Shown piece after piece: positions 1-11,717 of a stretch of DNA of 64,000 bases. Source of the stretch: Isoperla grammatica (taxonomy: Eukaryota; Arthropoda; Insecta; Plecoptera; Perlodidae). Every line of letters starts with the position of its first letter. The stretch's first letter is position 1. The translations under genes and the position numbers were made by a program. The notes beneath the pieces were generated by a model that worked only from the letters and a program-made list of their open reading frames with translations, was not told where the DNA came from and searched no databases. The stretch is taken from assembly GCA_945910005.1 (NCBI GenBank), contig OX246737.1:76739665-76803664 (forward strand), given 5' to 3'.

Positions 1-689
1 CACAGCGTTGGGATCGTAAATTATGTTCAGCAGGCTGTAGTGAGCGGCAATTTCAAATATGATATATACAAACGAGATTATATAAAGGAGTTGGATGCCA
101 TTGTTTATAACGGTAGATTTTACCAATTACCACATCAAACTTGTTAGTAGAGTGGCGGCGAACCGAATGCATGTGCGAAGTTTCCTAAGAATTAAAATTA
201 TGAGATGTGGGCTTGTGACACAAGCACATCTTTCATTCACATTTAATTGAAAAATTGTACATAACAAAACACTTATGTTAGTAAAACAAATTATTTTCCC
301 AATATGTTATCAGTAAGGTGAAGGTTCACCTCAGTCCAAGAGTTCACCTGGTGACACTACAACCAGTCTGAGAGTGGCAGGCCCCCACCTAACAGTTTGC
401 AACATCTAGGCCTATTATTGGTTATTCTCCAAGGATTGGGCTACTGAAACAAAACACCTTATCTTCAAATCCCCACTCTTTTATGAAAGCAATGTATCAA
501 AGCCCTGGAAAGGTTTGTAATTATGTAACTAATAGATCAGATGACACTACCTTGTTCAATAATTACGATTATTGGCAAGTCCGTCACTGTAAAAATTCAG
601 AAGGACAATAGGTAAAAGTGTAGCCTAAAGATAGGGAATGCAAAAGGGAATGCAAAGAAATAAAAGAAGTTCGCAGCATAAATATGTGC

Positions 690-695
690 TTTATT
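690..695 (-). promoter_or_regulatory. Candidate poly(A) signal AATAAA
   Basis: Read on the minus strand this is AATAAA. It lies about 340 bases downstream of the stop codon of the acidic-tailed exon ending at 1032, a plausible 3' UTR length. It is the reason I treat that exon as the last exon of a minus-strand gene. The motif is short and AT-rich sequence makes chance matches common. Confidence 0.4.
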
Positions 696-1031
696 TGAGA
701 AATTGCAACATGGGTACTAGATGATAAGTTGCAAAATCCACTTTTGACTTAATATTACATTAACAATAACATTACATTACACAATTGTTACATACATTTT
801 ACATTACATAAATGTACATTTATAATAGGCCTACCCATTTTTAAACATAGGAAATATTCTATATGGTGATATGGTGTCAACTGTCAACTATATTTACACA
901 TTCAATTCATGATTATTTATAAAGAAGTAATGTAAAATACTGTACAGAACCATTTCCCCAAAATCGCACTTCCACTGTCACAACTATATTCTCTCAATAT
1001 CACTATCACATCAGCGGAGAGGTTAAGGTGG

Positions 1032-1285
1032 TTACTCGTCGTCATCATTGTCATACTCACTGTAAGATTCTTCATCTCTTGAAGATTTATGATCAGTGGT
1101 TGAGGCGGGATGGATTGGATAGACACGTGTGATGGTGAAGAGACGGTCCGTGACTGAAGTAGGCCTGGGTAGGGTAGCGGTGGATTTTGGTGTACTGGTG
1201 GCAACATAGGAGGATAAGTGATGAGGATAGGTGCACGATTGATTACTGTTAAATGCGTTGGAACTGGAGGTTTGGAGCTCTGGGC
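1032..1285 (-). CDS. Probable 3' terminal exon of an unrecognised gene
   Basis: I do not recognise the protein. A minus-strand open frame of about 84 codons follows a good 3' splice site (TTTCAG at 1286-1291 on the minus strand) and ends in TAA at 1032. The peptide is rich in Ser, Thr and Pro through its first two thirds and ends in a strongly acidic tail (SEYDNDDDE), as in cytoplasmic tails or disordered C-termini. The exon would begin with two bases of a split codon. A candidate AATAAA lies about 340 bases downstream. No upstream exon of the gene could be identified; it would have to lie at higher coordinates, where the sequence is repeat-dominated. It could instead be a chance open frame, since no domain supports it. 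Confidence 0.35.
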
Positions 1286-1355
1286 CTGAAACCAATAGAG
1301 TGTTTTTAGTTATTTTTTTAACAGGGCCCATGCCTTCATTATTTGTTTTAAACAT

Positions 1356-1856
1356 TAGAAGAAATTATTTTAAATCTACTTGTGATTAAATTAATATAAA
1401 TTATTTCAAACTGACACTAGTAATAATAGATTAATAGTAGACCTAGCCTAAGAATTAATTTGCAATTAATTGCTCTAATTTGTAGTCATCTAGCAGCAAA
1501 ATCTCATTGGCATTTATTTGGAAATAAATAGGAAAAAAACAAAACAAGATTAGAGAAATTATTTAGGGGCCACTTGTTGGCCATGCAACCTACTGGATTT
1601 ACAGGACTAGGTCATAGTTTTCAATGAGTTTACTTTGACATGTTTGAAACATTAGCCTATAGGTCTAGGCCCATAACGGGGGGATATGAAAACAACTATT
1701 CTCTAAAGTCAAGCTGTTAAAGTCACATGAAAAATGAAATCAAAGCCGTAGCCGATGATATTTAGACTTAAGGTCTCATATTTATGCAATGATGCTAATC
1801 GACACGCTGAGTGGGTAACTAATAGTGAAGATGAAAAAATTGCCACATGACATCCA
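1356..1856. other. AT-rich intergenic or intronic DNA
   Basis: Nothing coding or structured seen. If the exon at 1032-1285 is real this would be its upstream intron. Confidence 0.4.
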
Positions 1857-1934
1857 TGCCCGACCAGGATTCGAACCTGAAAAGCAGCGATCGCGGTTTA
1901 CTAGACAAACGCCTAACGCCACGGCCAACTACGC
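1857..1934 (-). repeat. tRNA-like sequence, class II (Ser/Leu-type) remnant
   Basis: On the minus strand there is an A-box-like TGGCCGTGGCGTTAGGCG, a stem-loop GTTTG-TCTAGTA-AAC resembling an anticodon arm, a long variable-arm-like segment, and a B box GGTTCGAATCC. The order and spacing match a class II tRNA (Ser or Leu type). The flanks do not form a proper acceptor stem, so this is more likely a tRNA-derived SINE head or pseudogene than a working tRNA. Confidence 0.5.
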
Positions 1935-2339
1935 TGGACCAAAGCTTTATTGTTGTGTTGGGCCTAATCTAAAGAAGTTGACCAATAAAAATGTAAATGC
2001 TGAGTCTGGGCCCTCAAACTTACCACTTCATTAATTTTCTTGTTTTTGAGTTTAGTCATTTGGGCAGGGTGAAGTTTTTTTAATGACGCATCATAATGGA
2101 GTACAGGTTTCGACGACATTGTAGATGTAGATCTAGACCCTAGTCTCCATATCTTTTCTCAAGACTGGGACTAGGCCTATCAGGCCGAAAATGTATAAGG
2201 CTATCTGAAATGATATTATACAAAAGAAAGTTAGCACAGCAATACTCATACACCTAAAACTGGCTCCACGATTGCCCTGTGATGGCAGCGACAGCGTACA
2301 TGGCAATGTAAAGGAAATATACGTTAGTACACAATACAC

Positions 2340-2810
2340 ATATAGGTTAGGCCTACTCCGACCTAAGACCTACTAGAGTAGGCCTAATAATAAATTACCA
2401 CACTAACTTAGAAACATGTTTGATATTGGCAAACATAACTGTTATGGTAGACAGGTTGTAGTTCTAGGCCTTAGGCTAATGTTATTGACATTGTGCATCG
2501 GCCTCAAGTCTTGGCTGCAGGCTAAGCCTAGCCTAGCCCAGGCCCTGTGTACAATACATACACCAATCTGAAGTTAAACTACACACAACAGAAGGCCCAG
2601 ACATGCAGAATTTAAGCTTGGGCCCTACCCTAGGCTATAAGATAGCTATAGGTAGACCTACCTAGGCCTAGCGTAGTCCATTGGGCATAGCCTAAGCCTA
2701 GGCCTATAGGCCTACCCGGGATTAGGGCTAGGGCCTAGGTCCTCCCTGTTCCTAGGGCGTATGCCTACGTTTCAATTGTGAATCCTATCCAATCAGCCTA
2801 GGCCTACTTT
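2340..2810. repeat. TAGGCCTA-rich tract
   Basis: The palindrome AGGCCT and its extensions TAGGCCTA and CCTAGGCC recur at very high density, especially 2640-2760, mixed with partly degenerate copies. Smaller clusters lie at 3300-3460, 5670-5980, 6085-6110, 30030-30060 and 37740-37850. The units are not in a regular tandem period. This is a compositional signature spread through the window rather than a classical satellite. No gene is visible here. Confidence 0.7.
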
Positions 2811-3007
2811 TCAAAATATCTAATAGCGTATTCGATTGGCTGCACTTTCATGCACTCAGTGCGCACTGAGTGCGACTCGCGTATTCGATTGGGAATGTCC
2901 GTGCGCACTCAGTGCGACTTTTCGTATTCGATTGGGAGTGTACACTAGAAAAGTGTTGCACTACAGTGCACTGGCTTCAGACCGCAGTGCAGTGTCATTT
3001 TGAAAAC

Positions 3008-3188
3008 ATGGACGCGCGAAAGCGTTTGGCTCTAGTGGAGCTTTTAGTCTTCGGAGAGTAGCGACGAAGATGAACTACTCTTGTTTGAGTATTTAAGAAA
3101 TGAGAAGACTCCTAAAATATCAGGATTTATAACAAACGTTGTCAATCAGTATTCCGATGAGGAAGTATCTAGTTTACCGGTATCCTAA
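3008..3188 (+). pseudogene. Harbinger-type transposase, N-terminal exon fragment
   Basis: The frame opens with MDARKRLALVELLVFGE, then a frameshift at about 3055 leads into an acidic stretch (SSDEDELLLFEYL) and the segment KISGFITNVVNQYSDEE. That pattern (short basic start, acidic cluster, then a V-x-QYSDEE motif) is what I know from the N-termini of HARBI1-like nucleases, where it precedes a HFRMSR helix. The HFRMSR part is missing: the frame stops at 3186-3188. The location 180 bases inside the left inverted repeat supports the assignment. It is a broken, non-functional copy. Confidence 0.55.
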
Positions 3189-4127
3189 CCTACAAATCAA
3201 CTCTGGCGCATGCATTTAACAGACCTTTATTATTTTATAAAGTGGAATGTGTTGCATTAAATCTACTAATGCCACATATTATTGTTTTATTATGACTGGA
3301 GGTAGGCCTATATACATTAATACTGGTAGGCCAAGGTCTGGGCCTAGGGCTAGGCCTACATAACCAAGCTTTTCCTAAGCCTAGGTCTAGGTGTAGGGCC
3401 GCTACATAACCAAGATTTTGTCTAGCCAGCTCAGCCCTGGGCTAGTCCTAGCCTACAAGATAAAATGCCACCGTATGTAGGCTATGTCACACAGTTGTAA
3501 CGCCCCAGCTCAGGCGTTACTGTTCAAATAAGGCGCGAAAACACTTCGGCCAACTCAGGGTAGGGGGCAGCACTGTATTGTGGTGTTGATCTCACATCCA
3601 AGTAGCTGTCACCTTCTTCGCTCAAGGTAAATTATTTATTTATATTATTATAAGTCAATGTCAGCAGTGTTAAAGGGTCGTGTGATGAAACATCCACTTT
3701 CCCGATCATTTATAGAAGGTAGGAGATCTTTATTCTGTTTAAATGTTAGTTAATAAATAATATTCATATGGCCGTGCATTGGCGACGGTGACGAAATATA
3801 TTTCAAGTTGTATTAAGTAAAATCCAATGCTGAACATATAAAGCATTTAGCGCATGTAGTTTCTGTTTTAAATATGTAGTGATCATTCCATGTTAGTTTT
3901 AAGTGAAAGTAAACAGGGGCCTGTTTTCGCAGTGTTCATCGAACTCTCTCGAAACTACCCCCTACTTGGAGTTTTTATTTTTGTAAATTTGGCAATACGT
4001 AAACCCCTAGGTCGGCACACCTGTACATCAGCTGTGTGCAGACGACAGAAAGACCTGAAATGCGCATGCGCAACCCCCACCACTACCACCAGTAGATGGA
4101 AGCAATTTTTTCAATCCCCACCGGTGC

Positions 4128-4163
4128 CTATATAATCTCGTAACGCGGCCCATTTAAATCAGT
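4128..4163 (+). promoter_or_regulatory. TATA box plus initiator-like core promoter
   Basis: TATATAA at 4129-4135 is followed about 25-30 bases later by ATCAGTACC (4158), close to the TCAGTY initiator. The spacing is right for an RNA polymerase II start. The surrounding 3.5-4.4 kb is GC-richer than its neighbours and begins with TGTAACGCCCC near 3497, a start often seen in gypsy LTRs, so this may be the promoter of a solo LTR. I could not define a matching LTR end or TSD. Confidence 0.3.
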
Positions 4164-4670
4164 ACCGCGGATACCACCATTGGATTACTTCCACCAGCAC
4201 ACGAGGAGCTCCCGCTCCATGACTGTGTAGGACTTCGAGGCGCAGCAGTGACAACACAGGAGTGTTCGCTACACAGCTGCCCTGGAGAGCACGGTGTTCG
4301 CGGTATTCAAGTCCGAGTCTCGTTTGACAAACAGCCCCACAACGTACCGTGATAAAGCTATCAGTCCGAGCTCGCATCGTAGAGAGCTCACATAGGGACC
4401 TTTCGAATAATCGTACAGCTAAACACATAGAATATTTTTGCGTATTGCCAAACTTTTCTTTTCAAGTGTTAATATATATTTTTACTGGTCTACGGACTTA
4501 GTGTATTTTCAGTGTTAAAATACCGAGTGCTTTTATAAATATAATTTTACCAACATAAAACAAGTGTTTGATATTTTTTCGGTCTCCGAATTCATTTCGT
4601 TTCCAAGTGCTAGGTAGATTTGACACCACACACTATCATTTACATACACACACAGGTAAACACACACAGA

Positions 4671-4958
4671 GAGCCTGCTGGACGTGAGCCAACCTTAACT
4701 GGTCTGCTGCGAGCGCTCCCACTCTCTGACATACACAACCATACAAGAGGGCCTGCTGGACGTGAGCCAACCTTAACTGGTCTGCTGCGAGCGCTCCCAC
4801 TCTCGAAAACATACACATACAGAGGGCCTGCTGGACGTGAGCCAACCTTAACTGGTCTGCTGCGAGCGCTCCCACTCTCGAAAACATACACATACAGAGG
4901 GCCTGCTGGACGTGAGCCAACCTTAACTGGTCTGCTGCGAGCGCTCCCACTCTCTATC
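4671..4958. repeat. Tandem repeat, 4 units of 75-78 bp
   Basis: Four copies of a roughly 57-bp conserved core (starting GCCTGCTGGACGTGAGCC at 4673, 4751, 4826 and 4901) are joined by short variable AC-rich spacers. Unit lengths 78, 75 and 75 are all multiples of three, so several frames stay open on both strands (about 127 codons on plus, 104 and 115 on minus). I regard these frames as by-products of the period, not genes. Confidence 0.85.
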
Positions 4959-4999
4959 ACACACACACATCCGATAAACAAAATCATACCGAAGCTTGA

Positions 5000-6107
5000 C
5001 TAAGGAAACAAGATTCTTGTGGTTGTCTCCTCTCTCGATTACCCTCGTAGCCGACTTGCAAGTAGCAGTTATAGACCCTAGACGCGTGCCAGGGGGTAGA
5101 GGGACGGGGTCCGCTACACAGTAACATATTATCATTTTCTGTTTCAATTTCTAAAACCTTTTGAATAAAAGCTTCTGACATTTCAAGGGCACTCATGGTG
5201 TTTTTGGCGCTAAAACATATACAGATATAGCGAAGGGATACCACACTACGAAAACGAGATTTGAGTTTCGTGCCAATCCTACCAACCATGCCAGAACCAT
5301 CAGTGTGTTCGATAAAGCATCCTGGCTGCCGGTTGAGCACATCCAGATGCAAAAGGTGTTCGTAAAATCCATGGTTGAGTGGGCGTGGTCACAACTTGGA
5401 TGGCAACCAAGCCGTGCCGTGCCGAGCCCACGGCAACCAAGAAAATAGGTGCTGCGTGGTTGGCATCCACCAAAATGCGCACCGATTCAAAATGTAAATG
5501 GCAATTTCAAACTTGCTGTGGGTAAAAACGACACTCTGTACCTTTTATTAGAACTAAACGAGAAGACTATTCAAAGATAGATCTAGCTTTCTTGCTTCTT
5601 CCTTAATTTAAACTGTATTTAATGCATTTTATTGTATTTACATTTATTTTTCTACATCTTGGCCTCGTCAACTTAGCCTAGCCTAGGCCCTAGGGCCTAG
5701 AACAACAGATAACGGCATGATTTAGTTATCTGTGCTGTGACTATATATTCCAAGAACTTTAAATGTTTTAGTGAAAACGCCGTGTCCTAAAAGATATGAT
5801 AAATCTTGTCGTACCACTGTACCAGTACATCAAACGAAACTCGACAAAACGGTTTCACTAAAAACTTTGGACCGTGAACCTTATCCGTATTAGGCCTAAA
5901 GTAGGCCCTAGGCCTGCAGTTTCTTACTTTATAATATATTTTGTAGGCCTAGGCCTATAGTCGAAAGCTAGGCCTATACTTATTTCTCAGTTAGTCATAA
6001 GAAATTACTAATGCCCCAAGCATATCGTGTGCATGAGGGTTCGACATTATGCAAATAAATATAATAAAATTCAATACTTCTATTAGGCCTAGGTTTAGGC
6101 CTAGAAC
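5000..6107. other. No gene seen inside the Harbinger-like element
   Basis: Short open frames occur on the minus strand (4984-5482) but none resembles a known domain. TAGGCCTA words cluster at 5670-5980. Confidence 0.4.
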
Positions 6108-6793
6108 TTGGCTCGAGGACTATTTGAAAGACTATTTACAAATTGCCGCCGATATCTAAACAACTGGTTGAGTATGGTGTTCGTAAAGTCTGGTTGGTTT
6201 AGGCTTAAAACCGTGCGCAACCAGGTTGCTGGTTGCCAACTGCTGGTTGAATTTCCGAACACACTGCATGCTGTTCAGTTGGGAATTGCACTTTCACAGA
6301 ACTCGTGTAGTGCAATGACGTCATTGCACTAGTTGAGTGCGCACTCGGTGCGTGCCAATCGAATACGCCATAAGGATATGGGCATGGCAAGGTCTAGGCC
6401 TAAGTCAACCAAGGCTCTCTTTGTTTGTTGTTGTTTGGACATGCGAATCGTGAACATGACTAAATGTACATTACTACAGCAGATAAAAGTTTCACTCCTT
6501 CAGGAAGTAGCCCAGTAATAATGCGTATTTAAATATATCTAATAAATGTAACATAGGGTACTTACCAACTGTTGTATAAATTTTCAACTAATTCAGCTCT
6601 TTCTCTGAATTGCAAAAGGCAGCCATTTAAAAGTTCAGCACGGCTTCTTCCACTGCCGCACAAGCCCCGCCCACTCGATGGCGAACTATTTCCACTTAAA
6701 TAATTAAAGAACACGAAAAGTAGCAATGTTTTCTTATATGTTTATTGGTATCAACAAAATAAAATTATTTACAATGAGATATTACCCCATAAC

Positions 6794-7867
6794 TAGGGAT
6801 GGTTGAAAATGGTGTTATTTTTTTCCAAATTTCGTTTTAATAAATCCAAATTATGGTGTTTTGTGGTGTTATTTTTGTTTTAATACAAATCGTATGTACA
6901 TGTGCTAAAACAGAGTTATGTAAGTAATGCATTTTTGACTTGTTGGAATCTGCTATATTATTATTTTGGAGTAGGTTAAATGTCTAATATCTACCTAATT
7001 TGTACGTCTACATTATGTTACCTACTCGAGAAAGAGTTGATTATGCTAATGTGAATGTAAAAAATGTCAACTTTATTGACATCAACATCAAAACTTTAAA
7101 AGTTATGTAAAACAATGTAAATATTAGGCCTAGCCATATCATTATCACTCAGTGAAACAAATCATAGTTGTTTCTAAGAGAATATGCTGCCCCGTCAAAT
7201 ATTAACATAATCCGCTTATTTTGACTTACTGTACCCGTACCTGCTGTTGACGTCAACATGCATTTAGCGCTACGACTACGTAGGTTCTTGCCTTGTGGCT
7301 CGCTCGTCGCCGCGCGGTCAGCTGTTTAGCCAACCCCTTTAGCCGCACTCACTGCTACTTTCGGCATGATTTTAGGAAAATAAGATTGTACGACCCTTTC
7401 TTACCAAGAAACGAACAAGAACTGAAAGACGAAGACGTCTATCGAGTGTCAATGACCGAGAAAAGTAGGTCAGAGCGCGGTTGGGAGGGGTTAAGAATGG
7501 TCAGCGCTGGGGTTGCAAAAAAAATTTGTGAAACATTCCTGTGGCAGGTGAAGGAAGGGATGGAAATTCGTGGGAATTTATTTTCGCCGTTTTATTTTTC
7601 ATTCAAGGAGTAGGCCTAATTCACGGAAATAATTGGAAATTGACAAAAATACAAAATGTGGCATTATTTTGGGGTGTGAAGTATTAAATATGGTCTTATT
7701 TCGCGAATAAGGGCATAATTCGTTTTATTGCCATTTTATGGTTTTATTTCGCGATTTGATTTGGACTCCTGACTAGTCATAACATGAAGAAAACGAAAAA
7801 AAAATGTGTTAAAATTGATTGTTACACTTTTCGTTTTATCGCGCATCGCGAAAAACAACCATCCCTA
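6794..7867. mobile_element. Non-autonomous hAT element (1074 bp), TSD CCCATAAC
   Basis: Left end TAGGGATGGTTG and right end CAACCATCCCTA are inverted copies. The flanks carry an identical 8-bp duplication CCCATAAC (6786-6793 and 7868-7875), the hallmark of hAT transposition. The interior has repeated GTGTTATTT-type words and no transposase. A 106-codon frame at 7293-7613 matches nothing I recognise and is probably spurious. The same TAGGGATG terminus occurs in the elements at 22863 and 29838. Confidence 0.85.
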
Positions 7868-8044
7868 CCCATAACATAGCTAAAACGAGCAAAATCTATG
7901 TTTTGTATTGGAAAAAAAGTTTCCCAACTAGAGCTCAACAAAAACATCGATTCCGTTAAAGATGAAGGCACAAAACTAAGTTGTCATGTTGGGAACAACT
8001 GGTATGACCTCACATCTGTGACGTCACGGTTGTGACGAGAGCAT

Positions 8045-8330
8045 CACCAAGGTTGCTGTAAGACCTTTAATAGCTTCACCAATGAGAAAATGACCCGGAC
8101 TAAGATAAGATATATCATGAGGATCATTGGAGTTTACGATAAGTGGGCGTGAATTTAAACAAGCTTCAATTTGTGTGAGTATTGTGGACATTTGTTCAAA
8201 TGTGAGTGAGTTATTTCCTATCACCCTTTTGAGATGATATTTGAGAGATTTAACCGCAGCCTCCCACAGGCCTCCGAAGTGAGGAGAGCGAGGTGGTATG
8301 AAAAACCAATTACAATTTTCAAGTTCAAGT
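8045..8330 (-). pseudogene. BEL integrase, C-terminal part of the catalytic core
   Basis: The minus strand encodes the end of the integrase core: FIPPRSPHFGGLWEAAVKS, where the E of GLWEA is the third acidic catalytic residue, followed by a basic helix and the conserved segment around HFLIGEAI. The first two acidic residues lie at about 12.3-12.6 kb, on the far side of the LINE. The coding frame decays after HFLIGEAIKGL near 8045. Confidence 0.8.
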
Positions 8331-8677
8331 TCAAGTTTTATTTATTTCGTGTTACAAATTACATTCAGTACATATACAATGAATTAGGAACCTTCATGGT
8401 TGTGGACATTCATTGGAAGAAGAAGAAGAGGGTGACATCACAAAGTATAATATCTCAAGACTAATGCTAGTTAATGATTAATAACTAAATTTAACTTAAA
8501 ATTATTTCATAATTAAATTGTAAAGTAAGCTTCAGACAGCACCTGTTATAAGCAATAAGTAATGATCAATGCAAGACAAAATAATTGTTACAAGTTTAGA
8601 ATACTAATAGCCTGTTTAAACATAGCAATTGAGCAACCATTTACATAATAATTAGTAATGTTATATACATGTGACTG

Positions 8678-11600
8678 TTATAGCTGCATTAGTAGTAGTT
8701 GTTTAATTGCACATTTAAATTTACCAAAACTTTTCTCATTTTTTATGCACGGGTCAAGATTATTGTAAAGTTGAGCTCCTGAGTAGTATATCGAGTTCTT
8801 ACCTAAATTAGTTTTTATATATGGAAGTGTAATTTGATGTTTTTGTCTTGTGTTGTGGTTATGTATGGATTCAATGTTGGTGAATGTTATTGTGCTGTAT
8901 TGCAGACCTCTACATATTCGGTGCATAATTAGTATTCGCTCGTAGATGACCATTTGGTTAAGGGGAAGGATTTCTAATTCTTTGTACATCTTTTTGGTGC
9001 CATAAAGTCTGGGGTATTTAAAGATAATTCGTATGGCTTTGTTTTGTAAAGTTTGGATGTTGTGTAGAATATATTTAGGGACCGTGCCCCATATACCAAG
9101 CATGAATAAGAGATGAGTAGATCGAGTATACTACATTGGGTGGTAATGTGGGTGCAAGTCGTCTTAGTATTCCTACAACTGGTGCGATTTTTTTGCGAAC
9201 CAGGTTCACATGCGGTTTCCAATCTAAGTGTTCATCGATAAGTAAACCTAGGTATTTACTAACTTCCACCTTGGTAATTGGCATTTCATTATATTTTAGG
9301 ATCTGGTTGTTGTCATTGATTGAATCAAATTTACTGTGTAGGATCATATAATTTGTTTTTGAGGTATTAATAGAAAGTTTGATGATTCCCATCCAATTAC
9401 TGATGATATTAAGGTCGTGTTGTATGTTACTATATATTTCATTTAGTGTGCCATAGTAAAATAGGTTTGTGTCATCAGCATATAGTTTGAGGATTCCTTT
9501 AAGAGGACATTTACTCAGATCATTGATAAAGATATTGAACAGTAAAGGTCCTAGTACGGTCCCTTGTGGAACACCACAGTTAATATTACATGTTGAGCTC
9601 CTTGTATTGTTTATGTTAACATATTGTTTTCTGTCCTTCAAGTAGCTCTCGAACCACTCTAGGGCTATACCCCTCACTCCCATGGACTCTAATTTTTGCA
9701 ACAGAATAACGTGGTTTACAGTGTCAAATGCCTTCTTTAGGTCTATGAATAAACCTCCTACGCGGTTACCCTGGTCAATTTGTAGCTGAATTTCTGAAAT
9801 AAAGTCTATTACAGCATTTTGCGTGCTAGTACGCTCTCTAAAACCATACTGGCCAGCATAAAGAAGAGAATGTTTGGATATAAATTCTTGAAGTCTTTTT
9901 TTAACTACTGTTTCAGTTATTTTGGTAAATACACTTAGAACAGATATTGGCCGGTAATTATTTACTTCCTTAGTATTACCTCCTTTAAACACTGGGGTGA
10001 CTTTGGCCAGTTTGAGGCCAGAGGGTATCGTTCCTGTAGAAAAGGTTTCATTGATTATTTTTACTAGTATAGGTGCTATTATTTGCTTACCAATTTTTAG
10101 AGCTTTAACAGGAATACCATCATCTCCTGGGCTTTTATTGTTATTCAGATTTTTAATTATACAGTTTACTTCACTTTCAGTAGTTAGATATAGAGCTAGC
10201 GAGTTGAGGGGAGGATTTTGTGTACATATATGATTTTCTGTGGTTGTGCCAGAGTTATTAAATGTGTTGGCAGCATTAGGCCTAGATCTTGTTTTTGCAG
10301 CTGCTTGATTTAATGTTTCACCTATAGAGACAAAAAAATTGTTGAATTCTTGGCATACCACCTCCTGGTTCTGGATTACCTTGTCATTGATTAGTAACTC
10401 CTTGCAACTACTCCTATTTTGAGGTTTGTTGTGTACAATTTCATTAATTAGTTGCCATGTTTTTTTAGGATTAGCTTTACAGTTGTTAAATTTGGTGGCA
10501 TAGAATTTATGTTTATGATCAGTTGTTAGCTTTAAGATTTCTTTGCGGAGTTTCTTGTATTGCGATAGTAACTCAGGATTCGGGTTAAGTTTTGTTTTTC
10601 TATACAGCATGTTTTTATTTGTAATTTTTTGCAGGAGATCTTTTGTTATCCATGGTAGGTTGGCTTTTTTGTTAAAATTACCCTTCGAGTTTTGTATTTC
10701 AGTTGATTCGGTAAGAATTTGTTTAAGATTTTTAACCAGATTATCATATGATTCTTCTACATCATTTGCCTCTTCAATACATTTATTGTTAAGTTCATTA
10801 GAACGTTCCTGTAACAGCATAAGGAATTTATTATAGTTAATTTTAGGTAATACGAATGAGTTTTTGTTTTGGTTACAGGGACTATGTGCTAATCTTAACT
10901 CTAGTAGAAGTAAGTTGTGGTCACTTAAAATGTTTTCAATATTGTAGATTTCAGAGATGGTTGGGAATGTGTTATTTGTAATAATGTGGTCTATGAGAGA
11001 TTTGGTGGTGGTTGTTACTCTTGTGTAAATGTTTGGTTTGTTGTTAATGATGTAAAAACCATTGGATTCTACAAGATTGATATAGTGTTCAGTTTGTTTG
11101 TTTAGTTCAGCAAGATTGACATTGAAATCTCCAAACAGCATTATTTGCTTATTGTTAGTAAACATTTCTTCAAGCCTGCCGTCAAGCGAGTCATAGAAAC
11201 CGTTTAGGTTGGTATTTGGTGCTCTGTACATGACCCCTACCCGTATGCTGTTAGTGTTACGTGACTCATTACCATGGTGTGTGCTTGGTTTATGTTTGTG
11301 GGCATCTAGGACACTAAGTTTAATATCAACCCAGACGTCTTCAATATTACTGTCTGAAGGAATAAGTTTGGACTCAAGAGAATCCCTAACAAACAATGCT
11401 ACTCCACCACCTCTGGAAGTGTTTCTGCATTTGTAAAAGTTATTGTATCCCGGTATTTGGTAATAATTAGTGTCCTCTTCATTTAACCAGGTTTCTGTAA
11501 TTGCTATTATTTCTGGGCTATCAAGGCTTTTGATTAAACATTCAATTTGGTTTAATTTATTTTTCATGCTCCTAGCATTGAGGTAGATAAATCTAAGGCT

Positions 11601-11687
11601 ATGTTTGGCATTACTACTTTTTTTTAGGACATGATAGCAATCTATTGATGAACAGTTAAAAATAGTTGTTCTACATTCAGAGCTCAT
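8678..11687 (-). pseudogene. LINE ORF2: endonuclease-reverse transcriptase
   Basis: An open frame of 870 codons starts at ATG 11687. Residues about 30-260 form an APE-type endonuclease (LNARSMKNK, ITETWLN, LFGDFNVN, SDHNLLLLELR). Residues about 510-780 form the reverse transcriptase (NYRPISVLSVFTKI, GLFIDLKKAFDTVNH, GVPQGTVLGPLLFNIFINDL, LYADDTNLF). The frame is broken by a frameshift near 9085 and continues from 9103 to the stop at 8678 as the C-terminal domain (RIIFKYPRLYGTKKMYKELE). Apart from that lesion it looks nearly intact, suggesting fairly recent insertion. ORF1 ends about 30 bases before ORF2 begins. Confidence 0.85.
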
Positions 11688-11717
11688 GTCTTTTTCATTG
11701 CTACCCTCTTGCTCGTC

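Larger units (their letters stand above)
2824..6370 (+). mobile_element. PIF/Harbinger-like DNA transposon (3.5 kb)
   Basis: The left end TAGCGTATTCGATTGGC and the right end, read inverted as TGGCGTATTCGATTGGC, form terminal inverted repeats. Both are flanked by TAA (2821-2823 and 6371-6373), the 3-bp TWA target duplication of PIF/Harbinger elements. The word GTATTCGATTGG is repeated three times at the left end (2828, 2881, 2926), and both ends carry GAGTGCGCACT-like palindromes. Just inside the left end is a decayed open frame resembling the N-terminus of HARBI1-like transposases. I could not find the catalytic transposase portion. The middle (3.5-5.5 kb) includes a promoter-like segment and a tandem array that may be separate insertions. 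Confidence 0.6.

Noticed and set aside
3497..4620. Solo gypsy LTR starting TGTAACGCCCC
   Set aside because: No matching end, TSD or second copy could be found; only the promoter-like part is listed.
4620..5003. Long repetitive open frames on both strands
   Set aside because: They follow from a tandem repeat with period 75-78, a multiple of three; no start context or domain.
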